From NCBI GenBank assembly GCA_036499025.1, contig DASYEM010000137.1, forward strand, positions 1 to 60,297: 60,297 nucleotides of DNA, given 5' to 3'. The stretch is from Parvibaculum sp036499025. Its GTDB lineage: Bacteria; Pseudomonadota; Alphaproteobacteria; Parvibaculales; Parvibaculaceae. This document shows positions 15,727-23,215 of the stretch, in pieces. Position 1 is the first letter of the stretch. Every line of letters begins with the position of its first letter. The notes under the pieces are model-generated. The model was not told the origin of the DNA and did no database searches. It worked only from the letters and a program-made list of their open reading frames with translations. The translations under genes and the position numbers were made by a program.

Positions 15727-16404
15727 ATGTCTCACAAAGGCCAGATGATCGCGCTGAAAAGCGCCGATGGCACATCCGTCGATTGCTATCATGTAAAGGC
15801 CGAGGGCAGCCGCAAAGGCGGACTCGTGCTCATCATGGAAATTTTCGGCGTCACCGGTCACATCAAAGACCTCTGCGACGGCTATGCCGCGCGCGGCTAT
15901 GACGTCGTCTCGCCGCAGCTTTATGATCGTAAAGTAAAAAACTTTGAAGCGGCCTACACGCAGGACGACATCAACGCCTCGCTGAAATACCGCGCCGAGA
16001 TCACGACCGAGAATTTCGTCGACGACGTGCAGATGTGCGTGAACAAACTCAAAGCCGATGGCTGCGCCAAAACCTTCATCACCGGCTATTGCTATGGCGG
16101 CACGGTCTCCTGGGTGGCCGCCTCCCGCGTGACGGGCCTCAATGCGGCGTCGTGCTACTATGGCGGCGGCATCAAGAGCTTCATCGGCGAAAACCCCAAA
16201 GTGCCGACCATCTGCCATTTCGGCGAGAAGGATCACAGCATTCCAATGGAGGACGTCCGCGCCATCGAAGCCGCACATCCCGACGTACCGGCCTATGTCT
16301 ACGAAGCCGACCACGGCTTCAACTCCGACCGCCGCAACAATTACGACAAGGCCGCCGCGGAGCTGGCGCTGAAGCGCACACTGGAACTGTTCGAGAGCGT
16401 CTGA
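15727..16404 (+). CDS. Dienelactone hydrolase family protein
   Basis: This 225-aa alpha/beta hydrolase of the DLH family has a Cys–Asp–His triad: C122 in FITGYCYGGTVSW, D169 in FGEKDHSIP and H196 in YEADHGFNS. The oxyanion region EIFGVTGHIKDLC is also present. Classical members open dienelactone during chlorocatechol breakdown, but most chromosomal copies have unknown ester substrates, and there are no catabolic neighbours here. The ATG at 15727 (after GGGAGAGCGGAAG) starts the conserved MSHKGQMIAL. An upstream frame would cross the REP element. A strong terminator follows. Confidence 0.85.
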   Translation: MSHKGQMIALKSADGTSVDCYHVKAEGSRKGGLVLIMEIFGVTGHIKDLCDGYAARGYDVVSPQLYDRKVKNFEAAYTQDDINASLKYRAEITTENFVDDVQMCVNKLKADGCAKTFITGYCYGGTVSWVAASRVTGLNAASCYYGGGIKSFIGENPKVPTICHFGEKDHSIPMEDVRAIEAAHPDVPAYVYEADHGFNSDRRNNYDKAAAELALKRTLELFESV

Positions 16405-16426
16405 GCTTTCAACAAGCCATGAATGC

Positions 16427-16457
16427 AAGGGAGGCCGCGTCGCGTGCCTCCCTTTTT
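16427..16457 (+). terminator. Intrinsic terminator of the dienelactone hydrolase gene
   Basis: A 9-bp stem aagggaggc (16427–16435) / gcctccctt (16446–16454) runs directly into five T residues (16453–16457). It separates the hydrolase from the ohrR promoter. Confidence 0.85.
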
Positions 16458-16474
16458 CGTTCCGCGTTAATCTA

Positions 16475-16505
16475 TTGCGCACAAGAGAATGGCTCGCCAT
16501 ATAAT
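16475..16505 (+). promoter_or_regulatory. ohrR promoter with OhrR operator-like half palindrome
   Basis: ttgcgcacaa (16475–16484) differs by one base from the ttgtgcacaa core of the palindrome in front of ohr. A perfect TATAAT lies at 16500–16505, giving a rather long 19-nt spacer if TTGCGC is the −35 box. The site predicts autorepression of ohrR. Confidence 0.5.
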
Positions 16506-16531
16506 GCGGACTTGAACTTTCCGGTGTCTGC

Positions 16532-16969
16532 ATGAAGAACCCTCTCGATCCCCTGCTCCTCTCCAATCAGCTCTGCTTCGCGCTCTATTCCTCCTCGCAT
16601 CTGCTGACAAAGGCATACAAGCCATTGCTGAAGGAGCTCGGGCTCACCTATCCGCAATATCTCGCCATGCTGGCGCTGTGGGAGGAAGACGGCGTGACGG
16701 TCGGCGCACTGGGCGAGCGGCTGTTCCTCGATAGCGGGACGCTGACGCCCCTGCTAAAGCGGCTTGAAGCAGCCAAGCTTTTGAAGCGTGAGCGCAGCGG
16801 CGAAGATGAGCGGCAAGTCTTCATTCATTTGACCGAGAAAGGCCGCGCCCTGAAACGCGCCGCCGCTGCGATCCCCGCCCGGGCGGCATCCGCGACCGGC
16901 ATGGGCGTGGCGGATCTCATCAAACTCCGCGATAAGCTCGGCAAATTGCGCGACCAGCTGGCGGACTGA
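16532..16969 (+). CDS. ohrR: Organic hydroperoxide-sensing repressor OhrR
   Basis: This 145-aa MarR-family repressor carries the sensing cysteine Cys15 in the conserved LLSNQLCFALYSSS. The winged helix spans about 60–105 (VTVGALGERLFLDSGTLTPL, then a wing with SGEDERQVFIHLT). Oxidation of the Cys by organic peroxides releases DNA and derepresses ohr. Further cysteines are absent, so it would belong to the one-Cys class. ohr follows on the same strand after a 117-nt spacer with its own promoter and palindrome. The gene order and the shared operator core support the assignment. Confidence 0.92.
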   Translation: MKNPLDPLLLSNQLCFALYSSSHLLTKAYKPLLKELGLTYPQYLAMLALWEEDGVTVGALGERLFLDSGTLTPLLKRLEAAKLLKRERSGEDERQVFIHLTEKGRALKRAAAAIPARAASATGMGVADLIKLRDKLGKLRDQLAD

Positions 16970-17023
16970 CCCTCCTCTCTCTTGTCGATGTGGCCCGACT
17001 TAAAGGCGCTAGCGTCAAAAATA

Positions 17024-17056
17024 TATATTGTGCACAATATAGTTTTACGCTATATA
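17024..17056 (+). promoter_or_regulatory. ohr promoter overlapped by an 18-bp OhrR palindrome
   Basis: The 18-bp sequence tatattgtgcacaatata (17024–17041) is a perfect palindrome. A −35-like TTGTGC (17028–17033) lies inside it, 17 nt before a −10-like TATATA (17051–17056). Binding there would block RNA polymerase. The core ttgtgcacaa recurs with one change before ohrR. Confidence 0.75.
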
Positions 17057-17086
17057 AATTCTCGCCACCATTCAAAGGAGCCTCCC

Positions 17087-17509
17087 ATGAACATTCTCTA
17101 CACCGCCCATGCCACTGCCACGGGCGGCCGCACCGGCGAAGCGAAGTCCTCCGACGGCCATCTCGCCGTTAAACTCGTGACGGTGAAGGAACTGGGTGGC
17201 CCCGGCGGCGATGGCACCAATCCCGAGCAGCTTTTCGCGGCCGGCTATTCCGCCTGCTTCCTCAGCGCGCTGAAGCTGGTTTCCGGCCAGATGAAGAAGC
17301 CCGTCCCCGCCGATACGTCGATCTCGGCGGATGTCGGCATCGGCCCGCAAGATAGCGGCGTCGGTTTCGGGCTTGCCGTGACGCTCAATGTCTCGATCCC
17401 CGGCATGGATCGTGCCGAAGCCGAAAAGCTCGTCGAGGCGACCCATCAGGTCTGCCCCTATTCCAATGCCACGCGCGGCAATGTCGATGTGAAGCTTGTC
17501 GTCGTCTGA
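17087..17509 (+). CDS. ohr: Organic hydroperoxide resistance protein Ohr
   Basis: This 140-aa OsmC/Ohr-fold thiol peroxidase reduces organic hydroperoxides to alcohols, usually with lipoylated proteins as reductant. The two active-site cysteines are C57 (AAGYSACFLSAL) and C123 (HQVCPYSNATRGNV); the Arg of the active site lies near the N-terminal TGGRTGEAKS. The length is standard. The ATG at 17087 has AAAGGAG at a good distance. It is under the perfect palindrome described at 17024–17041, and a glutathione peroxidase follows after 33 nt. Confidence 0.95.
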   Translation: MNILYTAHATATGGRTGEAKSSDGHLAVKLVTVKELGGPGGDGTNPEQLFAAGYSACFLSALKLVSGQMKKPVPADTSISADVGIGPQDSGVGFGLAVTLNVSIPGMDRAEAEKLVEATHQVCPYSNATRGNVDVKLVVV

Positions 17510-17542
17510 ACGAAATTAGATACGCCATCAGGGGGAAATCAC

Positions 17543-18031
17543 ATGGCCGACAAGACCGCTTTCGATTTTGAATTCCAGAGCCTCAAGGGCAAGCCGATGC
17601 CGTTGAAGGAATTCGCGGGGCGTCCCACCATCATCGTCAACACCGCGTCGAAATGCGGCTTCACGCCGCAATATAAGGGTCTCGAAGCCGTATGGCAGCG
17701 CCACAAGGCAGATGGCCTCGTTATCCTCGGCGTACCGTCGAACGATTTCGCCGGTCAGGAGCCGGGCAATGCGATGGAGATCGCAGAGTTTTGCGAAATC
17801 AATTTCGGCGTCGATTTCCCGCTGACGGAAAAGGTGCACGTCAAAGGCTCCGACGCGCATCCGCTCTTTCAGTGGATCGGCAAGGAAGGCGGTTTTCTGG
17901 CCAAGCCGCGTTGGAATTTCTACAAGTACTTCATCACGCGCGAAGGCAAGCTGAAGACCTGGTTCTCCAGCATCACGACGCCGGACAGCGCGAAGTTCGA
18001 CAGCGCCGTGAAAAGTCTGCTGAAAGCTTAA
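17543..18031 (+). CDS. Glutathione peroxidase-family thiol peroxidase
   Basis: This 162-aa thioredoxin-fold enzyme has C38 in VNTASKCGFTPQYKGLE, Q72 in PSNDFAGQEPGN and W124 in KPRWNFYKYF, the GPx catalytic tetrad set with Cys in place of Sec. It reduces peroxides, probably with thioredoxin or glutathione. Its position 33 nt after ohr, with GGGGGAAA as a ribosome binding site, suggests co-expression in the peroxide response. It converges with the FGE gene, overlapping its 3' end by 4 nt. A BtuE-type role is possible; the exact reductant cannot be told. Confidence 0.9.
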   Translation: MADKTAFDFEFQSLKGKPMPLKEFAGRPTIIVNTASKCGFTPQYKGLEAVWQRHKADGLVILGVPSNDFAGQEPGNAMEIAEFCEINFGVDFPLTEKVHVKGSDAHPLFQWIGKEGGFLAKPRWNFYKYFITREGKLKTWFSSITTPDSAKFDSAVKSLLKA

Positions 18032-18996
18032 GGTCCCGACGCTTCCAGAATGGTACGGAAGCCGAGATGGCTCGCTGCCAGATCGGCTTCCTGCCCCTGC
18101 CGCGAACCGGCGCGATAGCGCATGCAATAATTCGGCGCGCACAAATATGAGCCGCCCTTGATGACGCGCCGTTTTGGGTCCGACCGATAATCGTCGCGCG
18201 TCCACTCCCAGACATTGCCGATCATGTCGTAAAGGCCGAAACCATTCGGCTTGTAGCAGCCCGACGGCGCGAGCCCGACAAAGCCGTCTTCGCCTGTGTT
18301 CATCACCGGGAAAACGCCCTGCCAGCTATTGGCGTCTTTCGGCTGCTCGTGATCGGCGGTCGCGGGCGCACCGCCACGCGCCGCCCATTCCCATTGCGCC
18401 TCGCTCGGCAGCGCGCGGCCTTTCCATTTTGCGTAGGCCGTCACATCGTCATAAGCGACGGCGACGACCGGAAAGCGTCCGTGGCCATCGATATTCGTTT
18501 GAGGTCCGCCTGGATGGCGCCAATTTGCACCCGGAATATATTGCCACCATTGCGCGATGTTGCCGCTGCCATCGACATTGTTCGGCATGACGAAAACAAC
18601 GGCGCCCGGCTCGCGCATATCCGCCGACAGGTCGGGATGCGTGGCGGCATCGACCGGCCGCTCGGCAACGGTGACGTAGCCTGTCGCCTTCACGAAAGCG
18701 GAGAATTCGTCATTGGTAACTTCATGCCGGTCGATCCAGAAGCCCTTGACCGACATGGCATGCACCGGCCCCTCTTCCTCATAGACCGTGTCGCCCATCT
18801 GGAATGTGCCGCCCGGCACATAGACCATGCCGGAATGCGCGCCCGAGGCGTCAAGCGTCGCATCGAGGCAGCGCTGCGGCGCAACTCTCGCGAGCTGCGC
18901 CGCGCGCTCTCCCCCATGGACCCAGAAGATCGCTGCCCCCCCGGCCAGCAACACAACGAGTCCGAGGACCGCGACCCCTGATCGACGCGCCATCAT
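18028..18996 (-). CDS. Formylglycine-generating enzyme (SUMF1/EgtB-fold)
   Basis: This 322-aa exported or membrane-anchored protein has an N-terminal hydrophobic segment (8–26) followed by an FGE-sulfatase domain. Landmarks are MVYVPGGTFQMGDTVYEEEG, FWIDRHEVTNDEFSAFVKAT, LPSEAQWEWAARGG, GNVWEWTRDDY and KGGSYLCAPNYCMRYR. The last carries C286 and C291, matching the two copper-binding catalytic cysteines of true FGEs, which many paralogues lack. FGE oxidises the sulfatase CxPSR cysteine to formylglycine using O2. The sulfatase gene ends 6 nt upstream, so enzyme and substrate are in one operon. The N-terminal anchor suggests maturation outside the cytoplasm, which is unusual for bacterial FGE. 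Confidence 0.9.
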   Translation of the reverse strand: MMARRSGVAVLGLVVLLAGGAAIFWVHGGERAAQLARVAPQRCLDATLDASGAHSGMVYVPGGTFQMGDTVYEEEGPVHAMSVKGFWIDRHEVTNDEFSAFVKATGYVTVAERPVDAATHPDLSADMREPGAVVFVMPNNVDGSGNIAQWWQYIPGANWRHPGGPQTNIDGHGRFPVVAVAYDDVTAYAKWKGRALPSEAQWEWAARGGAPATADHEQPKDANSWQGVFPVMNTGEDGFVGLAPSGCYKPNGFGLYDMIGNVWEWTRDDYRSDPKRRVIKGGSYLCAPNYCMRYRAGSRQGQEADLAASHLGFRTILEASGP

Positions 18997-19002
18997 TCGC
19001 GG

Positions 19003-20667
19003 TCAGTTCGCCCAATAGATATATTCGTCATCCGTCTTGTCCGGGAACACGCCCGGGTTTTCCGGGTGATCGATGGCGATGGGCGATTCAGTCAGGGCCG
19101 GCCATTCGGGCGCGACCTGCTCGGCATTGATGCCGTCGAGAACCTTGTTGAGCGCCTTCACCTGATCGGGTTCAGCGTCCGCCAGATTCTTGCGCTCCAG
19201 CGGATCGTTTTTCAGATCATAGAGCCAACTCTTCTTCCGCCTGTCATCGACCTGCAGCTTCATGTCGCCGTCCAGCAAGGTGCGATAAGCGCCTGAGCGG
19301 AAGAACAGCGTTTGATGCGGACGGCCCGGATCCTTGCCTTCAAGGAAGGGCAGAAGATTGACGCCATCGAGCTTGCGATCCGTCGGCAATGCGGCGCCCG
19401 CTGCTGCGGCGGCGGTTGCGAAGATATCGACATGCGCGACAGGCGACGCGTATTTCTCGCCCGCGGGCAGCACGCCCGGCCATTTGATGAAATAGGGCAC
19501 ATGAATGCCGCCTTCAAAGAAGGTCGCCTTCCAGCCGCGATAAGGTTTATTGATGTCCGGCAGGCCGATGTAATGCGCGCCGCCATTGTCGCTGGTAAAG
19601 ATCACCAGCGTATTGTCGTCGAGACCCTGCGCCTTCAGCGTTTCAAGCACATGGCCGACATTGCGGTCGAGCGCGCGGATCATCGCGGCGTAAACCCGCA
19701 GCTCGTGATTTTTGATCATCGGCAATGCGTCGTAATCCGCCTGCGTCGCCTGCAGCGGCGTGTGCGGCGCATTGAAGGCGAGATACATGAAGAAGGGCCG
19801 GTTCTTGTTGGCCTTGATCGCCTCGACGGCTTGATCGCCGAGATAATCGGTCATGTACTTGTCGGGCGCGAAACGCGGGCCACCATTATAGCTGACAGCG
19901 TAAGGCAGCGCCGCCCAAAGGAATTTGTCGATCGGATCCCAGGGCTGTTTCGCTTCCTGAATGCCAGGCGCGCCGTCGGGCGCATATTTCTGCGCGCCCA
20001 TCAAGAACCCCAGCGACTCGTCGAAGCCCTGCGCGTTCGGCTTCATCTCGGGCAATTCGCCGAGATGCCATTTGCCGAACTGCATCGTGTGATAGCCCTG
20101 CTTCTGCAGCAGCTCCGCCACCGTGATCTCGCTGCCGGGCATGCCCATCGAGGCGACGGGCGGATAATTCTCCGCCTTGTCGGCATGGTAGATCGGCTTG
20201 CGAAGGCCGCTCGTATCCTCGCCGACCATCTTCATGAAGATCGGATGCGCGGGTGTGAACTCGTAGCCGAAGCGCGTCGCGTAGCGGCCTGTCATGATCG
20301 CCGCACGCGACGGCGCGCAGGTCGCATTGCCCGCATAGCCCGCGCGCATGTCGATGCCCTGCGCCGCAATCGAATTGATGTTTGGGGTCGGCACCGCGCC
20401 GTCCGCGACGCCGCCGCCGTTGAAGGTCAAATCATTATAGCCAAGATCATCGGCCAGAATGAGGATGATATTGGGCGGACGCTTTTCCGTGGGTGCGGTC
20501 TTGGGTCCCTGCTGCCAGGTGACGGCGCGATTGGGCCCGATGGGGTCGTGCCACCTCGTGATGAACTTCACCACCACGAGTGGATTCTGTTTGAGATAGA
20601 TCGCGCCACCAGCCGCAACGACGACCAGAACGGCAAGCACCGCCCCGCCCCATTTCAGAAATTTCAT
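19003..20667 (-). CDS. Membrane-anchored or exported sulfatase
   Basis: This 554-aa alkaline-phosphatase-superfamily sulfatase has a signal anchor at residues 7–24. The metal site starts IILILADDLGYNDL (D73, D74), and the formylglycine motif CAPSR carries C117 within NATCAPSRAAIMTGRY. Further motifs are FGKWHLGE, FFMYLAFNAPHTPLQA and VIFTSDNGGAHYIG. It hydrolyses sulfate esters in the periplasm after conversion of C117 by the FGE encoded directly downstream. The substrate (aryl, polysaccharide or steroid sulfate) is not evident, and no glycosidase is nearby. The ATG at 20667 has GGGGGATT before it; a more upstream ATG does not. Confidence 0.92.
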   Translation of the reverse strand: MKFLKWGGAVLAVLVVVAAGGAIYLKQNPLVVVKFITRWHDPIGPNRAVTWQQGPKTAPTEKRPPNIILILADDLGYNDLTFNGGGVADGAVPTPNINSIAAQGIDMRAGYAGNATCAPSRAAIMTGRYATRFGYEFTPAHPIFMKMVGEDTSGLRKPIYHADKAENYPPVASMGMPGSEITVAELLQKQGYHTMQFGKWHLGELPEMKPNAQGFDESLGFLMGAQKYAPDGAPGIQEAKQPWDPIDKFLWAALPYAVSYNGGPRFAPDKYMTDYLGDQAVEAIKANKNRPFFMYLAFNAPHTPLQATQADYDALPMIKNHELRVYAAMIRALDRNVGHVLETLKAQGLDDNTLVIFTSDNGGAHYIGLPDINKPYRGWKATFFEGGIHVPYFIKWPGVLPAGEKYASPVAHVDIFATAAAAAGAALPTDRKLDGVNLLPFLEGKDPGRPHQTLFFRSGAYRTLLDGDMKLQVDDRRKKSWLYDLKNDPLERKNLADAEPDQVKALNKVLDGINAEQVAPEWPALTESPIAIDHPENPGVFPDKTDDEYIYWAN

Positions 20668-20768
20668 GCAATCCCCCGCATCCAACAGACTGCCGCCGCA
20701 GTCGGCTATTTTTAATGTTACCCATTAGATTAAGGCAAAGACCGCGCCTTGGCAATGCCGCAGAGCGC

Positions 20769-21557
20769 TTACTCATCTACGCTTCGGCGATAAAAAGCGC
20801 CGGGCGGCACGCCGAAATGCCTGCGGAACATGGCGGTGAAGGCGCTCTGACTGGCATAACCGCAATCAAGCGCCACATCGACAATCCGGTCGCCACGCGC
20901 CAGACGTTCAAGCGCATTCAGAAGCCGTGCCTGCTGACGCCATTGGCCGAAGGTGAGCCCGGTGTCGCGCGAAAACAGCCGATGGATTGTTTTCGGTGTC
21001 ACGCCGAGCCGTACCGCCCATTCGCCAGCGGTTGAAATATCGTCGGGACGCTCGGTCAACGCCGCGCAAATCTTTCGCAGACGCGCATCGCGCGGCATCG
21101 GAAGATGCAGCGGCAGAACATCGAGTGCGCGCAATTCGTCAAGCAGCAGAAGCATCAAACGCTCGTCGCGCGTGCCGCTTGCATAATCCAGCGGCACCTG
21201 CACCGCCGCCACGATCAATTCGCGCAGCAGCGGCGACACCGCGATGACGCAACTCGCGTGCGGCAGATGCGGCGAGGCGTTCGGCGCGACAAAGACCGTG
21301 CGGATTTTGACGTCGCCACACATTCGCACCTCATGATCGAGATCGGCTGCCAGCCAGACCGCCCGGTTCGGCGGCACGACCCAGGACCCTTCCGCCGAGT
21401 GGACGATCATCACGCCCTCAATGGCATGGAGCAGTTGTCCGCGTGGATGGGCGTGAAGCCCGCTCGATGTGCCGCTGGGATAATCGACCTCCATCGCGGC
21501 AAGCGGACGCTCCGTCGCATGATAGTCGAGATGCCGGGTGGTGCGGTCGCGGTTCAT
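20769..21557 (-). CDS. AraC-family regulator with cupin N-terminus
   Basis: This 262-aa protein has an N-terminal cupin (about 15–95: LHAHPRGQLLHAIEGVMIVH, VVPPNRAVWLAADLDHEV) and a C-terminal pair of helix-turn-helix motifs (about 175–255: AEWAVRLGVTPKTIHRLFSR, IVDVALDCGYASQSAFTAMF). This architecture is typical of AraC regulators that act on an adjacent transporter. It is transcribed away from an EamA-type exporter (21651), with a 6-bp inverted repeat in the 93-nt spacer, so it probably controls that gene. The effector is unknown. It is separated from the sulfatase by about 100 nt. Confidence 0.88.
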   Translation of the reverse strand: MNRDRTTRHLDYHATERPLAAMEVDYPSGTSSGLHAHPRGQLLHAIEGVMIVHSAEGSWVVPPNRAVWLAADLDHEVRMCGDVKIRTVFVAPNASPHLPHASCVIAVSPLLRELIVAAVQVPLDYASGTRDERLMLLLLDELRALDVLPLHLPMPRDARLRKICAALTERPDDISTAGEWAVRLGVTPKTIHRLFSRDTGLTFGQWRQQARLLNALERLARGDRIVDVALDCGYASQSAFTAMFRRHFGVPPGAFYRRSVDE

Positions 21558-21588
21558 GTCCCAATCTCGCTAGAGGTGGTTATCTTAG

Positions 21589-21606
21589 CGCAAGACACAC
21601 CTTGCG
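21589..21606. promoter_or_regulatory. Inverted repeat between the AraC and EamA genes
   Basis: cgcaag and cttgcg form a perfect 6-bp inverted repeat with a 6-nt spacer, centred in the divergent promoter region. It is an operator candidate for the neighbouring AraC protein, though AraC sites are more often direct repeats. Confidence 0.35.
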
Positions 21607-21650
21607 TCGCCGGCTATCGCTTCAGCCTCAATCCATTTTCGAGGCCGACC

Positions 21651-22559
21651 ATGCGCCGCAAACAACTCGCCCTGCTCTATCCATTCTTCGCGATCGCTCT
21701 CTGGACGGGCAACGTCATCGTCTCCCGGCTCTCGGCCCACACGATCGGCCCGCAAGCGATCACCTTCTATCGCCTGTTGCTTGCCGTGCTCCTGATGAGC
21801 GCTTTCGTCGCCCGTCCGGCCTGGAAGAACCGCGCGGCGATCTGGCCGCATCTCGGCCAGCTCGCCATTCTCGGCTTTCTCGCCATGTGCCTTTTTCAGA
21901 GCCTCTCCTATCTGGCGGCCGCGACAACGACGGCGACGAACATGGCCGTCTTCACCGCGCTGACCCCACTGCTGACGATGGGCTTGAGCGCGGCGCTGCT
22001 CGGCGAGCCGCCGACGGTGGGCGTGATCGGCGGCGGGCTCCTGTCGCTGGGTGGGCTCCTCTATCTGGTCAGTGGCGGCGACCTCGAAACGCTGAGCGAG
22101 GGCGGCGTTCATGCGGGCGACGCCTTGATGCTCGCCGCCGCTCTGGTCTATGCGCTTTACAGCGTGTTGCTGAAACGCTGGAATCTGCCGGTCTCCGGCT
22201 GGCAATCGACCTATATGCAAGCGCTTTGCGCCTTGGCGATCATGTTTCCGGCCTTCCTTGCGACACCCGCGCCGATGCGCCAGATCAACGGAGAGACACT
22301 GCCGCTGATCCTTTATGCGGGCGCTCTCGCGTCGGTCGTGCTGCCGTTTCTCTGGATACGTGGCATCGAACATCTGGGCCCAAGCCGCAGCGCCATCTTC
22401 ATGAACCTGCTGCCCGTGCTGACGGCGGCGGCGGCCGTCTCGATGCTGGGCGAACCCGTCCACCTGTTTCACATCGTCGGCGGTGGAGTGACGCTTGCCG
22501 GCGTCGCCTGCGCGCAACTCTTCAGCAGGCAACTGATGAGAAAGACTGCTGCCGAATAA
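21651..22559 (+). CDS. EamA/DMT-superfamily transporter
   Basis: This 302-aa inner-membrane protein has ten predicted helices in two homologous EamA halves: PFFAIALWTGNVIVSRLSA and FYRLLLAVLLMSAF in the first, AGDALMLAAALVYALYSVLL and PFLWIRGIEHLGPSRSAIFM in the second. Members export amino acids, drugs or metabolites. The start at 21651 is chosen because the first helix begins directly after MRRKQLALLY; no strong ribosome binding site is present. It is divergent from an AraC gene likely to regulate it and convergent with the aldolase gene, leaving only 2 nt between stop codons. The substrate is unknown. Confidence 0.88.
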   Translation: MRRKQLALLYPFFAIALWTGNVIVSRLSAHTIGPQAITFYRLLLAVLLMSAFVARPAWKNRAAIWPHLGQLAILGFLAMCLFQSLSYLAAATTTATNMAVFTALTPLLTMGLSAALLGEPPTVGVIGGGLLSLGGLLYLVSGGDLETLSEGGVHAGDALMLAAALVYALYSVLLKRWNLPVSGWQSTYMQALCALAIMFPAFLATPAPMRQINGETLPLILYAGALASVVLPFLWIRGIEHLGPSRSAIFMNLLPVLTAAAAVSMLGEPVHLFHIVGGGVTLAGVACAQLFSRQLMRKTAAE

Positions 22560-22561
22560 TG

Positions 22562-23215
22562 TTAATCCGTCTGCCTGCCATAAGTGCGGAATTTCTCGAC
22601 GACGCGGGCCATTTCGGCGTCGTCGAGAAGCAGCGGCTCGCCGATTTGCAAGGCGCGCCAATATTGACCGCTCAGCGTTTCGACTTCATGCGCGAGTTTC
22701 AACGCTTCTTCGACGCTGTCGCCAAGCGCGATCTGACCATGATGGGCAAGAAGGCAAGCCTTGCGATCCCGAAGCGCGGCAACCGCATGCTTCGCCAACT
22801 CCCCCGTGCCGAACGTCGCATAAGGCGCGCAGCGAATGTCTCGCCCGCCAAGCAAAGCGACCATGTAATGAAAGGGCGGAATGTCGCGTTTCATCACGGC
22901 GAGCGTCACCGCGAAATCGGAATGCGCATGGACGATGGCTTGCGCGTCGGTACGCGCAGCATAGATCGCAGCATGCATGTGCCATTCGCTCGACGGCACG
23001 CGGTTGCCTGCGGGCACATGCCCATCGAAATTCATCCAGACGATATCGCCGGGCAGAAGATCGCCGTAAGACATGCCCGTCGGCGTAATCAACATGCCGC
23101 CGCGAAAGCGGGCGGAAACATTGCCGGATTGCTGCGGCGAGAGACCAGTACGCGCGAGTTCCAGCCCGGCGGCGATGACGCCCTGCCGCGCCCGGTCTTC
23201 GTCGGCGTCAGCCAT
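22562..23215 (-). CDS. Class II aldolase, probable Ald2-type 5-(methylthio)ribulose-1-phosphate aldolase
   Basis: This 217-aa zinc-dependent class II aldolase/adducin fold protein shows LARTGLSPQQSGNVSARF (phosphate site), LITPTGMSYGDL, PSSEWHMHAAIY with the catalytic Glu, and zinc histidines in IVHAHS and LLAHHGQ. It overlaps mtnA by 8 nt and is in a run with mtnP. In Rhodospirillum rubrum an equivalent class II aldolase, Ald2, splits methylthioribulose-1-phosphate to DHAP and methylthioacetaldehyde. The alternative is MtnB dehydratase from the same superfamily, but no mtnC/D/E genes are present in the window and the sequence reads closer to fuculose-phosphate aldolase. The fold is certain; the substrate is inferred from the neighbours. 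Confidence 0.75.
   Translation of the reverse strand: MADADEDRARQGVIAAGLELARTGLSPQQSGNVSARFRGGMLITPTGMSYGDLLPGDIVWMNFDGHVPAGNRVPSSEWHMHAAIYAARTDAQAIVHAHSDFAVTLAVMKRDIPPFHYMVALLGGRDIRCAPYATFGTGELAKHAVAALRDRKACLLAHHGQIALGDSVEEALKLAHEVETLSGQYWRALQIGEPLLLDDAEMARVVEKFRTYGRQTD

Noticed and set aside
19312..20715. 467-codon plus-strand frame opposite the sulfatase
   Set aside because: The sulfatase strand has every catalytic motif; this frame is an Arg/His-rich antisense reading.
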